Shown here one piece after another: positions 42,233 through 51,342 of a stretch of 64,000 nt of DNA. The DNA is from Allobosea sp. OK403 (lineage in GTDB: Bacteria; Pseudomonadota; Alphaproteobacteria; Rhizobiales; Beijerinckiaceae). The position numbers and the translations under genes are program-made. Location: NCBI RefSeq assembly GCF_900113835.1, contig NZ_FOQV01000012.1, positions 78,691 through 142,690 on the forward strand, given 5' to 3'. Position 1 is the stretch's first letter. Each line of letters starts with the position of its first letter. The notes under the pieces are model-generated. The model was not told where the DNA came from, searched no databases, and was given only the letters and a program-made list of their open reading frames with translations.

Positions 42233-42990
42233 TGCGATGGGCTCAGGATGTCGAAGAGCCGCCCCCAGTGCCGGCCCCGGCCGTCCAGCACGCCGGTCAG
42301 GTGCAGTGCGTGCCAGACGGCCAGCGTCGTCGAGTCGAGGATCGGGATGCCAAGCTCGCGCTCCAGAGCGTCGACGACATAGGCCGCGGGCATGTTGGTG
42401 CACCAGCTCAGGATCGCGTCGGGCCGCGCCGCCGCGACGCCCCGCATCATGGCCGCGATGGCATCGTCGGACATGGCTGCGAAGTCGAGATTATCGGCGA
42501 TGCCGGCATGGGCTTCCGCCACGACATCCAGACCCTCGGAGCGGAACCGGCCGATCAGCTTGTCCTGGTAGGCCGCGCCATAGGGCGACACCACCGCGAT
42601 GCGTCGGGCCTGGAAATGGGCCAGAGCCGCTTGCAGGGCGATCGTCGACGTCGTCGCCGGGATCGTGGTCTCGCTCTCGATCCGCCGGCACAGCGCATCA
42701 TCGACTGGGAAGCCGAGATTGGCGCCCTTGCTGCCGTTCCAGACGATGATGTCGGGCCTGGCATGGGCCAGCAACCTTGCCGCAGCGAGCATGCCATCCC
42801 AGTCGTAGTCGTCGGGAAACAGATCCTTGCTGCCGAAGACCGGCGTGCGCGAGAAATGTCCGGAGACCTCGGGAAAATCGCTGAGGATCGCGTTCGTCAC
42901 CCGCTCGACGACGAGATTGGCGGAGGGCGTGATCATCGCGATGGCCGTGCGGTGGTCGGGGCGCAGCGATGGGGCAGGGGGCGCCATCAC
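42229..42990 (-). CDS. Asp/Glu racemase superfamily enzyme (maleate isomerase/arylmalonate decarboxylase-like)
   Basis: The 253-residue protein has TPSANLVVERVTNAIL, IVWNGSKGANLGFP, and a single catalytic-type Cys in ILSWCTNMPAAYVVD. In two-Cys racemases the first site also has Cys; here that position reads NGSK. That points to the one-Cys branch that includes arylmalonate decarboxylase and to maleate-isomerase relatives. It overlaps neighbours on both sides by 4 bases. The likely role is racemisation, isomerisation or decarboxylation of an intermediate. Confidence 0.82.
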   Translation of the reverse strand: MMAPPAPSLRPDHRTAIAMITPSANLVVERVTNAILSDFPEVSGHFSRTPVFGSKDLFPDDYDWDGMLAAARLLAHARPDIIVWNGSKGANLGFPVDDALCRRIESETTIPATTSTIALQAALAHFQARRIAVVSPYGAAYQDKLIGRFRSEGLDVVAEAHAGIADNLDFAAMSDDAIAAMMRGVAAARPDAILSWCTNMPAAYVVDALERELGIPILDSTTLAVWHALHLTGVLDGRGRHWGRLFDILSPSQ

Positions 42991-44114
42991 GCGGCACCCT
43001 CCAGCAGCAGGCGATTGCGGTCGGCAGCCCAGCTCGCCAGCACCTCGCTGCCGGCCGTAATCGGTGCAACCGCATCGTCGGCGACATCGTTCTGGCGCAC
43101 CGCGATCAGCGGCTCGCCATTGGCGCGGCGCAGATAGAAATGCGTGTTGACGCCGTGATAGACGACCTGCTCGACGATCATCCGGCTCTGGTTGGGTGCG
43201 GCATCCTCGCTCTTCGCCGGCGCGATCCGTACCGATTCCGGCCGCACCGCAATCAGGGCCTGCCCTGATGCCGGCGGCGTGCCGTCGAGGGCGAGCGTCG
43301 TGCCATCCTGCGCCGTGACGAGATAGCTGCCTGCCTCGCGCCGCGTGACCCGTCCTTCGAAGAAGTTCGACGTCCCGATGAAGCTCGCGACGAAGCGCGT
43401 CGCCGGCCGCTCATAGATCTCCTTGGGCGCGCCGATCTGTTCGATGCGGCCATTGTTCATCACCGCAATCCGGTCCGACAGGGTCAACGCCTCGTCCTGG
43501 TCATGCGTCACCATCAGCGTGGTGATGCCGAGCCGCTGCTGGAGCTGGCGCATCTCAATCTGCATGCTCTCGCGCAGCTTCTTGTCGAGCGCCCCGAAGG
43601 GCTCGTCGAGCAGCAGCACCGAGGGCTCGACGATGAGGGCGCGCGCCAGGCCGACACGCTGCTGCTGCCCGCCGGAAAGCTGGTGCGGCAACCGCTCGGC
43701 AAAGGCCGAGAGCTGGACCAGCGCCAGCGTCTCGGCGACACGCCTGGCGATATCGGCAGCCGGCACCTTCCGCATTTCCAGGCCGAAGGCGAGGTTTCGC
43801 GCCACGGTCAGATGCGGGAACAGCGCATAGTTCTGGAACAGCATGCCGATATTGCGGCGATGCACCGGCGTCGCCGTGACGGAGCGCCCACCGATCCGGA
43901 TGTCCCCGGCGGTGGGATCGATCAGCCCAGCGATCATCCGCATGATCGTGGTCTTGCCGCAGCCCGACGGGCCGAGCAGGGACAGGACATGCCCCGGCTC
44001 GATCTCGAAGCTCACGCCGCGGACGGCGAGCATGGAGCCGTAGCTCTTCTGAACATCCTCGACGGCGATGTCCGCTGCCTTTGGGCGTGCAGGTGCCATG
44101 ACGTCAGATGCCAT
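42987..44114 (-). CDS. ABC transporter ATP-binding protein (PotA-like)
   Basis: The 375-residue protein has Walker A GPSGCGKTT, signature LSGGQQQRVGLARAL, Walker B VLLLDEPFGALD and the switch His in LMVTHDQDEAL. A C-terminal TOBE region of about 120 residues is typical of polyamine/iron-class ATPases (PotA/CUT1). It is encoded between the binding protein (5 bases upstream) and the racemase-like gene (4-base overlap). Confidence 0.94.
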   Translation of the reverse strand: MASDVMAPARPKAADIAVEDVQKSYGSMLAVRGVSFEIEPGHVLSLLGPSGCGKTTIMRMIAGLIDPTAGDIRIGGRSVTATPVHRRNIGMLFQNYALFPHLTVARNLAFGLEMRKVPAADIARRVAETLALVQLSAFAERLPHQLSGGQQQRVGLARALIVEPSVLLLDEPFGALDKKLRESMQIEMRQLQQRLGITTLMVTHDQDEALTLSDRIAVMNNGRIEQIGAPKEIYERPATRFVASFIGTSNFFEGRVTRREAGSYLVTAQDGTTLALDGTPPASGQALIAVRPESVRIAPAKSEDAAPNQSRMIVEQVVYHGVNTHFYLRRANGEPLIAVRQNDVADDAVAPITAGSEVLASWAADRNRLLLEGAA

Positions 44115-44119
44115 GATCG

Positions 44120-45202
44120 TCAGGCCGTGAAGATCTGGCTGATCTTCTCGATCCAGTCGGAGCGGACCGAGTTGACATGGGCCCAGTCCGGGCTGAACAG
44201 GCCGAGTTCATCCATCTTCGTGTCGGGGTAGGCGAGCAGGCCCGCGATTTCAGGCTTGAACGACAGGCCGCCAATGGCAGGCGCCGCGAGCGCCGCCTCG
44301 GCCAGCCCCTGCTGCACGGCAGGGTCGAGCATGCGGTTCATGAAGGCGGCGCCGAGATCGGCTGCGGGCGCGTTCTTGACCAGCACCTGGCAGTTCACGC
44401 CGGCAAATGCGCCCTCCTTGGGGAAGCACATCTCGATCGGCGCGCCCTTCACCTTGTAAGGGAAGACGTATTTCGAGTATTCCGGCCCGCCGATCGAGCC
44501 TTGGCCCTGCGCAACCAGAAGCGCCGCATCGTCGGTGCTGTAGAGGTTGAGCACATTGGGCTTCAGCTCGGCGAGCTTCGGCCAGGCCGCATCAGTGAGA
44601 TATTGCGCCTCCTTATAGGGCTTGCCGGTGGCGATCGCCGCTGCCGCGATGATCATGAAGACGCTCGGCGTCGTCTTGGTGCCGACCATCGAGAATTTCC
44701 GGGCAAAGCGCGGATTCCACAGATCGGCATAGCTCTCCAGCGGCTTGGTCGCCTGCGGGTTGTAGAACAGGCCGGCCGAGGAGACCGCCAGCGCGACGCC
44801 ATAGCCGTCATTGTAGATGAAGCGCGGATAGACCTTGCCGAGGTTCGGCATCTTGTCCTTGGGCAGGGCCGCGATCAGGTCCTCGCGCTTGGCGATTTCG
44901 ACGCCGAGATCGTCGATGAACATCACAGTGAATTTCGGCGCGGCCTTGGCGGCGCGCAGCAGGCCGATCTGGCCGAGCGTCGAGCCCTGCTGGGCATCGA
45001 CCTTGCAGTCGAACTCCCTCTCGAAGGCCGGCAGCACGTTGCGGCGGATGAACTCGCCCTGCGTGCCGCCCCAGATGCCGATCTGCATGGTCTGGCCGGT
45101 GGCCCAGGCGTTGCGGACGAAGAAGCTCGGGGCGGCAAGGCCGGCAGCCGCTGCGGCTCCCGTCTTGAGGATGCTGCGGCGGTTGATCGTGGTCCTGGTC
45201 AT
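44120..45202 (-). CDS. ABC transporter solute-binding protein (PotD/spermidine-putrescine class)
   Basis: From ATG 45202 the product is 360 residues. A twin-arginine leader (NRRSILKTGAAAAAGLAAPS) is followed by an extracellular binding-protein fold: IGIWGGTQGEFIRRNVLPAF, EREDLIAALPKDKMPNLGKV, AVSSAGLFYNPQATKPLESY. The family binds polyamines, aminophosphonates or other small cations, so the ligand may be a nitrogenous compound processed by the downstream enzymes. Confidence 0.9.
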   Translation of the reverse strand: MTRTTINRRSILKTGAAAAAGLAAPSFFVRNAWATGQTMQIGIWGGTQGEFIRRNVLPAFEREFDCKVDAQQGSTLGQIGLLRAAKAAPKFTVMFIDDLGVEIAKREDLIAALPKDKMPNLGKVYPRFIYNDGYGVALAVSSAGLFYNPQATKPLESYADLWNPRFARKFSMVGTKTTPSVFMIIAAAAIATGKPYKEAQYLTDAAWPKLAELKPNVLNLYSTDDAALLVAQGQGSIGGPEYSKYVFPYKVKGAPIEMCFPKEGAFAGVNCQVLVKNAPAADLGAAFMNRMLDPAVQQGLAEAALAAPAIGGLSFKPEIAGLLAYPDTKMDELGLFSPDWAHVNSVRSDWIEKISQIFTA

Positions 45203-45293
45203 GGCACGGCTCCTGAAAATCAGCGGCATCTGCCGCGGCGTTGGGAAAGGCGAAGGCGTCGTCGGAAACGAATGGCGTCAGAAACGGATGGCC

Positions 45294-46097
45294 TCAGAAA
45301 CTCATGGCCCGGCGCAGCCCGGCGAGGCGTTCGAGCAGCAGCACCATGAAGAGCGAGAAGAAGATCATCAGCGAGGCGATGGCCGCGATGCCGGGGTCGA
45401 ACATCCGGCTGATCAGCGAGATCATCATCATCGGCAACGGCACATGGCTGGCGTCGAACAGCCACATCGAGACGGCGTAGTTGTCGAAGGAGGTGACGAA
45501 GGCGAAGAGCGCGCCGGCGATCAGGCCGGGCATGATCTGCGGCCGCGTCACCCGCCAGAAGGCGGTGAAGCGGTCGGCGCCGAGCGTCCGGGCGGCCTCT
45601 TCGAGGCCGGGATCGACCGTGACGAGGCTCGCCGAGACGGTGCGCACGACATAGGGCGTCGTCACCAGCACGTGCCCGATGACGAGGTTGAGATAGGCGT
45701 CCTGCGAGCCGAGCGAGGAGAACAGGCGCAGCAGCGCGATGCCGGTCACCAGCGTCGGGAAGATCAGCGGCGAGAGCACGAGACCCTGGACGATGGCCTT
45801 GCCGGGAAAAGACAGCCGCACCAGCCCGATGGCGGTGGGCGTGCCGAGCAGCATCGCCCCGATCGCCGCCGAGGCGCTGAGCATCACGCTGAAGCGGAAG
45901 GACGAGCTGAAATCGGGCTCATCCAGCACCTTGGCGTACCAGCCGAGCGTGAAGCCCCGGGGCGGGAAGGTGACGAAGGGCGTGTCCGACACCGACAGCA
46001 CGATCGGCAGGATCAGCGGTAGCATCAGGAAGACCATGATGACCGCAGTCAGCGCATAGATCAGCGGCGCAGCGCGCCCGAGGCCGGTCTCCGACAT
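45294..46097 (-). CDS. ABC transporter permease (PotC-like)
   Basis: The 267-residue protein has six spans and the ATPase-contact loop EEAARTLGADRFTAFWRVTR at about residue 175. It is the second membrane subunit, sharing one base (TGATG) with the stop of the first permease, and lies 91 bases before the binding-protein start. Confidence 0.92.
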   Translation of the reverse strand: MSETGLGRAAPLIYALTAVIMVFLMLPLILPIVLSVSDTPFVTFPPRGFTLGWYAKVLDEPDFSSSFRFSVMLSASAAIGAMLLGTPTAIGLVRLSFPGKAIVQGLVLSPLIFPTLVTGIALLRLFSSLGSQDAYLNLVIGHVLVTTPYVVRTVSASLVTVDPGLEEAARTLGADRFTAFWRVTRPQIMPGLIAGALFAFVTSFDNYAVSMWLFDASHVPLPMMMISLISRMFDPGIAAIASLMIFFSLFMVLLLERLAGLRRAMSF

Positions 46098-47035
46098 CAC
46101 GCGGCCTCCGTCGCACGGGTGCGGGTCTTGCGCTCGATCAGCGCCATGTAGGCGAGGTTGATCGTCATCGCGATCACGACCATCACCGTCGCGATCGCCG
46201 CCCCGAACGGCCAGTCGAACACGGTCAGGATCTGCTCCTCGACCAGCGTGCCCAGCATCTTGGTGAAGCTGCCGCCCAGCAGCGAGGGCAGGATGAAGGA
46301 GCTCGCGGTCAAGGAGAAGACGAGCGTGCAGCCGGCCCCGAGTCCCGGCAGGCTGAGCGGCAGCGTCACCCGGCGAAAAACGGCGAGGCTGTCGCCGCCG
46401 AGCGTGCGCGCGGCATCCTCTACGGCCGGATCGATGCGTCCGATCGCGGCCGTCAGGGGCAGCACCATCATCGGCAGGAAGACCTGGACGGAGCCGATGA
46501 CCACGGCCCAGTCGCTGTAGAGCAATTCGACCGGCCCCAGGCCGAGGAAGGACAAAGCCCAGTTCAGGACGCCGTTGGGGCCGTTGGCCAGGATGATCCG
46601 CCAGCCATAGGCGCGCACCACCACATTGACGAGCAAGGGCGCGATCACCAGCACCGTGATCAGGCGGCCGAGCCAGACCGGGCCGCGCGCGATCACCAGC
46701 GCCAGCGGATAGGCCAGCAGCGTCGCGCTGATGGTGGTGAACAGGCTGATCCGCAGCGTCGTCAGCATCACGCCGCGATAGAGATCGACCGTGGCGAGGC
46801 GGATGTAATTCGCCAGCGTCGGCAGGGTCGTCAGGCTGCCGTCGGGCAGCTGCTTCAGGAAGCTGTAGCGCACCATCAGCCCGACGGGGATGACGAAGAC
46901 GAGCACGAAGAAGAGGACGACCGGGCCCAGCAGCATCAGCCCAGGCAGCAGCGTCGAGCTCCGCTTGCCGGCAGCTCCGGCGCGCGCTTGCATCATCGCT
47001 GGCGCTATCGGCTCTGAGGGCGTGCTGAGCGTCAC
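46097..47035 (-). CDS. ABC transporter permease (PotB-like)
   Basis: From the GTG at 47035, preceded by GAGGTGG, the product is 312 residues; ATG 46996 is the alternative. Six membrane spans begin at LMLLGPVVLFFVLVFVIPVG. The contact loop is EDAARTLGGDSLAVFRRVTL. It is the first gene of the seven-gene operon divergent from the GntR regulator. Confidence 0.9.
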   Translation of the reverse strand: MTLSTPSEPIAPAMMQARAGAAGKRSSTLLPGLMLLGPVVLFFVLVFVIPVGLMVRYSFLKQLPDGSLTTLPTLANYIRLATVDLYRGVMLTTLRISLFTTISATLLAYPLALVIARGPVWLGRLITVLVIAPLLVNVVVRAYGWRIILANGPNGVLNWALSFLGLGPVELLYSDWAVVIGSVQVFLPMMVLPLTAAIGRIDPAVEDAARTLGGDSLAVFRRVTLPLSLPGLGAGCTLVFSLTASSFILPSLLGGSFTKMLGTLVEEQILTVFDWPFGAAIATVMVVIAMTINLAYMALIERKTRTRATEAA

Positions 47036-47102
47036 CGGCCACCTCGACTGAACAGATGCCGACGGCCGTGCCGTCGCTGTGTGTCGATAATTACGACTAT
47101 GA

Positions 47103-47141
47103 TTGTCGACAAAACAAGCTAGTATACGCACCAATTAATTG
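47103..47141. promoter_or_regulatory. Palindromes between the ABC operon and gntR
   Basis: TTGTCGACAA at 47103-47112 is a perfect palindrome. A related half-site TGTCGATAA lies about 20 bases towards the operon (47082-47090). CAATTAATTG (47132-47141) is another perfect palindrome. Short palindromes with a TTGT...ACAA outline are typical GntR/FCD operators, and this 214-base gap is the only control region for both genes. Confidence 0.5.
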
Positions 47142-47249
47142 CATCATGAGATACAAAAATAGGCAGATAGATCGACAGGTGCGCTTTTCAGGGTTAGACA
47201 AGCGTGATTCATTTGCAGCGCTCGATCGCTGAAAACGCTCTGGACACCG

Positions 47250-47963
47250 ATGGCCGAACGCGAGGACGACAGGGACGAGGCCGGAGACGACCTCGTCTAC
47301 GACAAGATCCATGCCGCAATCGGCGCGCAGGAACTGCCGCCGGGCACGCGCCTGCGCGAGGACGAGATGCGCCAGATCTTCGGCGTGAGCCGGGCGCGCA
47401 TCCGCAAGGTGTTCTCGCGGCTCGCCCATGCCGGTCTGGTCACGATCGAGCCGAACAAGGGCGCCTCGGTGTTCCAGCCGACGCCGCGGGAGGCGCGCGA
47501 GATCTTCGCGGCCCGGCGCGGCATCGAGGCCACCATCGTGCGGCTGCTCGCCGGCAAGCTCGCGAGGCAGGATGTCGCCACCCTCAAACGCCATATCGCC
47601 CTGGAGGTCGAGGCCGAGGCGAGCCGGAACTGGAACGAGATGGTTCGGCTGTCGGGCGAATTCCATCTGCTGATGGCCGAGATCGCCGGAAACGCGATCC
47701 TGCTACGCTTTCTGCGCGAGCTGATCACACGCGAGGCCCTGGTGATCCTCGTCTACGAACGGCCGGGACAGCCCAGTTGCTCGCATCACGAGCACAGTCT
47801 CATCCTGGAAGCGCTGTCTTCAACGAATACCGAGAAGGCCGTGGCGCTGATGGACGAGCATCTCGGCAATGTCGAGGATCGCCTCGATCTTGATCGCGAT
47901 ACACGCAAGGTGGTCGATCTCGGGAAACTCTTCGCTCCGGGCAAGAGCATTCCTCGAACGTGA
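47250..47963 (+). CDS. GntR family regulator, FCD subfamily
   Basis: The 237-residue protein has an N-terminal winged HTH (LREDEMRQIFGVSRARIRKV, GLVTIEPNKGASVFQP). An all-helical FCD effector domain follows with the metal/carboxylate pattern (FHLLMAEIAGN, HHEHSLILEAL). FCD regulators respond to organic acids or amino-acid-like intermediates. Divergence from the PotB-like gene makes it the probable repressor of the transport and breakdown operon. Confidence 0.93.
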   Translation: MAEREDDRDEAGDDLVYDKIHAAIGAQELPPGTRLREDEMRQIFGVSRARIRKVFSRLAHAGLVTIEPNKGASVFQPTPREAREIFAARRGIEATIVRLLAGKLARQDVATLKRHIALEVEAEASRNWNEMVRLSGEFHLLMAEIAGNAILLRFLRELITREALVILVYERPGQPSCSHHEHSLILEALSSTNTEKAVALMDEHLGNVEDRLDLDRDTRKVVDLGKLFAPGKSIPRT

Positions 47964-48366
47964 ATCACGCGGACGGAGGCGACAGACAGCGTCTGCGCGG
48001 CCGAAGTTCATCAGCGCGAGGCCGTCGCTGAAAACGTCCGCTTTCCGGCAAGGACTGAACGTCCGCTGTTGGCGCCAGGCTGCCTCGATGTGTCCAGCCG
48101 CAGCTAACGGCCGGGCTGGCCCGAAGGCCGACATCCTCCTTTAAAGAAGGCCTTTGCAGGCAGTTCCTGGATTTGCTGCAAGGACGTTCAGGCCGCCTGT
48201 TTCCCTCTGACGCTGAAGCTTGATCGCGCGGCGTGTCGGATCTATCTATCGAGCGTCGGGGCGTCGCAGGCTCCCGGCGCCTCAAGACGGTTCCCCGTCC
48301 AAGTCCTGCTCGCGGTTGGCGTGTTCGCGCGTGACCGGAGCACGATTGAATGGGAGCCGTTTTTTC
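47964..48366. other. Long spacer with no gene seen
   Basis: About 400 bases upstream of the Cj0069-type gene. It contains two copies of the phrase CGTCCGCT (48028 and 48059), which resembles degenerate dispersed sequence, and no recognisable coding frame or terminator. Confidence 0.35.
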
Positions 48367-49404
48367 ATGTCCGAATCCAGAACTCACCTTGGCCGCGTCG
48401 CCCTTCTGTGGCGGGGTGATGAAGCGGAACGCCGCAGCGCCACGCTGGCGACCAGCCGGTTCAAGGCCGTATTCGCGGCGCTCGCCGATGTCGGCGTCAA
48501 CGCAGAACCCGTCGTCTACGAGGACGAATGTCTGGACGCCGTTCGCGCAGAGCTCGCCAGGTTCGATGGCGTGCTCGTCTGGGTCAATCCGATCCATGAG
48601 GGGCGAAACCGCTCAAATCTCGACGAGTTGCTGCGCGAGGTCGCAGCGCGTGGCGTCTGCGTGAGCGCTCATCCCGATGTCATCCTCAAAATGGGCGTCA
48701 AGGAGGTTCTCTATCGAACCCGGATGATGAGCTGGGGCGGCGATACGGCGCTATATCGAACGGCCGAGGCGATGCGCGCCGAATTTCCGGCGCGGCTTGC
48801 CGCTGGACCGCGCGTGATCAAGCGCAATCGCGGCAATGGCGGCCAGGGCGTCTGGAAGGTTGAGATGCTGGCAAGTCCCGCCGATCGGCCGATGGCGCGC
48901 GTGCTGGACGCCACCAAGGATGTGCCGGAGGAGCTGGCGCTGGATGCGTTTCTGGAACGCTGCGTCGCGTATTTCGAAGACGGCTGTGTGATCGATCAGG
49001 TTTTCCAGGCACGTCTGAGCGAAGGCGTGGTGCGTTGTTATATGGCGGGCGATCGCTGCGCGGGCTTCGGGCATCAGAAGGTCAAGGCTTTGGTGGAGGC
49101 GCCAGCGGCGCGTGCGCAGGCCGGACCGCGGCTCTACACATCCAATGCCGAGCCGCGCTTTCAGCGTCTGCGCCGGTTGATGGAAGACGAGTGGACGCCA
49201 CAGCTCACCGCTTTGCTGGGCATCCAGCAGTGCGACCTGCCGATGATCTGGGACGCAGACTTCATGCTCGGCCCGCCCGGGGACGACGGCGCCGATGCTT
49301 ACGTGCTTGGCGAGATCAACGTCAGTTCGGTGTTCCCGATCCCCGACGAGGCGCCTGCCGAGATCGCCCGCCGAGTGGCCGATCGGCTACGATCGAAGCT
49401 CTGA
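48367..49404 (+). CDS. Cj0069-family protein, ATP-grasp-like
   Basis: From ATG 48367 the product is 345 residues. It has an ATP-grasp look: VIKRNRGNGGQGVWKVEM as the ATP-binding loop, and WDADFMLGP plus GEINVSSVFPIPDEA as the Asp and Glu/Asn metal site. ATP-grasp enzymes join a carboxylate to an amine or thiol. The family is conserved but uncharacterised and usually stands alone, as here. Longer upstream frames have no family support. Confidence 0.8.
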   Translation: MSESRTHLGRVALLWRGDEAERRSATLATSRFKAVFAALADVGVNAEPVVYEDECLDAVRAELARFDGVLVWVNPIHEGRNRSNLDELLREVAARGVCVSAHPDVILKMGVKEVLYRTRMMSWGGDTALYRTAEAMRAEFPARLAAGPRVIKRNRGNGGQGVWKVEMLASPADRPMARVLDATKDVPEELALDAFLERCVAYFEDGCVIDQVFQARLSEGVVRCYMAGDRCAGFGHQKVKALVEAPAARAQAGPRLYTSNAEPRFQRLRRLMEDEWTPQLTALLGIQQCDLPMIWDADFMLGPPGDDGADAYVLGEINVSSVFPIPDEAPAEIARRVADRLRSKL

Positions 49405-49454
49405 ATGGGAAAGGCCGGCGATTGCGACCGCTGGCCAGGTGGCGCGACGATGCC

Positions 49455-49928
49455 TCAGCCGCGCCGCGCCGCCTCGATCGCGGCGACATCGATTTTCCCC
49501 ATGGTCATCATGGCATCAAACGCGCGCTTTGCCTCATTGCCGCCTGCCGCCAGGGCGTCAATCAGGACGCGCGGCGTGATCTGCCAGGAAATACCCCATC
49601 TGTCCTTGCACCAGCTGCAGGCGCTCTCCTGACCGCCATTGCCGACGATGGCATTCCAGTAGCGGTCGGTCTCCGCCTGATCGTCGGTGGCGATCTGGAA
49701 CGAGAAGGCTTCGTTGTGCTTGAACGCGGGCCCGCCATTGAGGCCCAGACACGCGACGCCGGCAACCGTGAATTCGACCGTCAGCACGTCGCCCGCCTTG
49801 CCGGATGGGTAGTCGCTGGGGGCACGATGGACGGCGCTCACAGCGCTGTCGGGAAAGGTCTCTGCGTAAAACCGGGCAGCAGCCTCGGCGTCCCTATCGA
49901 ACCAGAGACAGATCGTGTTCTTTGCCAT
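49455..49928 (-). CDS. PhnB-like VOC superfamily protein
   Basis: The 157-residue protein opens with ICLWFDRDAEAAARFYAETF and contains WCKDRWGISWQITPRVL, the PhnB/3-demethylubiquinone methyltransferase-like VOC pattern. These are small metal-binding or ligand-binding proteins of mostly unknown role. A related protein is encoded at 51343-51786. Confidence 0.86.
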   Translation of the reverse strand: MAKNTICLWFDRDAEAAARFYAETFPDSAVSAVHRAPSDYPSGKAGDVLTVEFTVAGVACLGLNGGPAFKHNEAFSFQIATDDQAETDRYWNAIVGNGGQESACSWCKDRWGISWQITPRVLIDALAAGGNEAKRAFDAMMTMGKIDVAAIEAARRG

Positions 49929-50047
49929 GACGCGTCCTTTCGCTGTGAAGCCGAGTTCCGGCCTTATGTCCCCAGCCGCCGTCTTCTCAAGTCAGGTCGC
50001 CAGGCGCATTTCTCCACCCAAGCGCCCGTCTTGCCCGGGCAGCGCCT

Positions 50048-51259
50048 TTACGCCGTGGCGAGTTGCAGCGGAGGTTTTGCTGGGAACGGCCTGAAGGTCG
50101 CCAGCACCAGCGTTGCCGCCAGACCTAAGCCCCAGGACGCGACGTAGAGCGGCGCATAGCTCCCGAAATTGTCGTAGATCAGGCCGCCGAGCACTGGTCC
50201 CGTCGACATGCCGAGGCTGCCGGCCATCGCGGTTCCACCGATGATCGTGCCCATCATCCTCTGCGGGAAATTCTCGCGGATGATCACGGCGTAGAGCGGC
50301 ATCGTGCCGGCGTAGATGAAGCCGACCAGGACGGCCACCGCATAGAAGCTGCCGAGCTGGCCTGCGAAGGCATAGGCGAGCACGCCGAAGGCCTGCGCCA
50401 GCAGCCCGGCGACAAGGACGCGTTGCGCGCCGAGCCGGTCCCCCGCAAGGCCGAAGCCGATGCGGCCGAACATGCCGGCCAGGCCCTCGACGCTATAGAT
50501 CGAGACGGCCGCGACCATCGGGATGCCGCAGGTCACGGCATAGGCCACTGTGTGGAAGATCGGCCCGGAATGTGTGGCGCAGCAGAAGAAATTCGCCAGC
50601 ATCAGGGTGATGAATTGCGGCGAGCGCACCGCTTGGCCAACCGTCATGCCAGGCTCTGCCGTGTCACTTGAGGCGTGGCCCGGCTCATCGGCCTGCAGCG
50701 GCGGCCGGCGCACCAGCAGCGCGGCCGGGATCATCAGCGCAGCCGCGATGCCGGCGATGATCAGCATGGCGCCACGCCAGTTGTGGATCGTAACCAGCCA
50801 GGCCGCGAGCGGGGCCATGGTCATCGGGGCCATGCCCATGCCCGCGGAAACCAGCGAGACCGCCAGGCCGCGCTGCGTATCGAACCAGCCGGTGACGCAG
50901 GCCATCATCGGCGCGAAGACGGCAGCCGTCGCTGCCCCGACCAGCAGGCCGAACAGCAGCTGGAATTCGATGAGCGAATCCGCCCGGCTGGCGAGGGCAA
51001 GGCTCGACGCCAGCACGACCGATCCGGTCAGGACCACGGGGCGCGGCCCGAACCTGTCGGAAAGGCCTCCCCAGACCATGCTGGCGGCCGCCATGGCGAG
51101 AAAGCCGATCGTCATGGCGGTGGAAATGCCGGTCACCGACCAGCCTGTGTCCTGCGCCATCGGCCGCAGGAAGACCGGCAGCGAGAACATGGCCCCGACC
51201 GCCGCGCAGCCGAGCAATCCACCGGCGGCGACGATGACCCAGCGATAGGGACGGTCCAT
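50048..51259 (-). CDS. MFS transporter
   Basis: From ATG 51259 the product is 403 residues with 12 predicted spans. The MFS loop after span 2 is WGGLSDRFGPRPVVL, and GDRLGAQRVLVAGLLAQAFG is in the second half. It resembles the oxalate/formate or monocarboxylate-type MFS branch. The substrate is unknown. It stands between the two VOC genes without a clear operon partner. Confidence 0.88.
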   Translation of the reverse strand: MDRPYRWVIVAAGGLLGCAAVGAMFSLPVFLRPMAQDTGWSVTGISTAMTIGFLAMAAASMVWGGLSDRFGPRPVVLTGSVVLASSLALASRADSLIEFQLLFGLLVGAATAAVFAPMMACVTGWFDTQRGLAVSLVSAGMGMAPMTMAPLAAWLVTIHNWRGAMLIIAGIAAALMIPAALLVRRPPLQADEPGHASSDTAEPGMTVGQAVRSPQFITLMLANFFCCATHSGPIFHTVAYAVTCGIPMVAAVSIYSVEGLAGMFGRIGFGLAGDRLGAQRVLVAGLLAQAFGVLAYAFAGQLGSFYAVAVLVGFIYAGTMPLYAVIIRENFPQRMMGTIIGGTAMAGSLGMSTGPVLGGLIYDNFGSYAPLYVASWGLGLAATLVLATFRPFPAKPPLQLATA

Positions 51260-51342
51260 GCTGATCTCCTGACTAGAGCAATAACGGCTCGGCCCTGGCG
51301 GCAAGCACCGGCCCTGGCATCGAGCCGCGCCTGCCGCACGCG

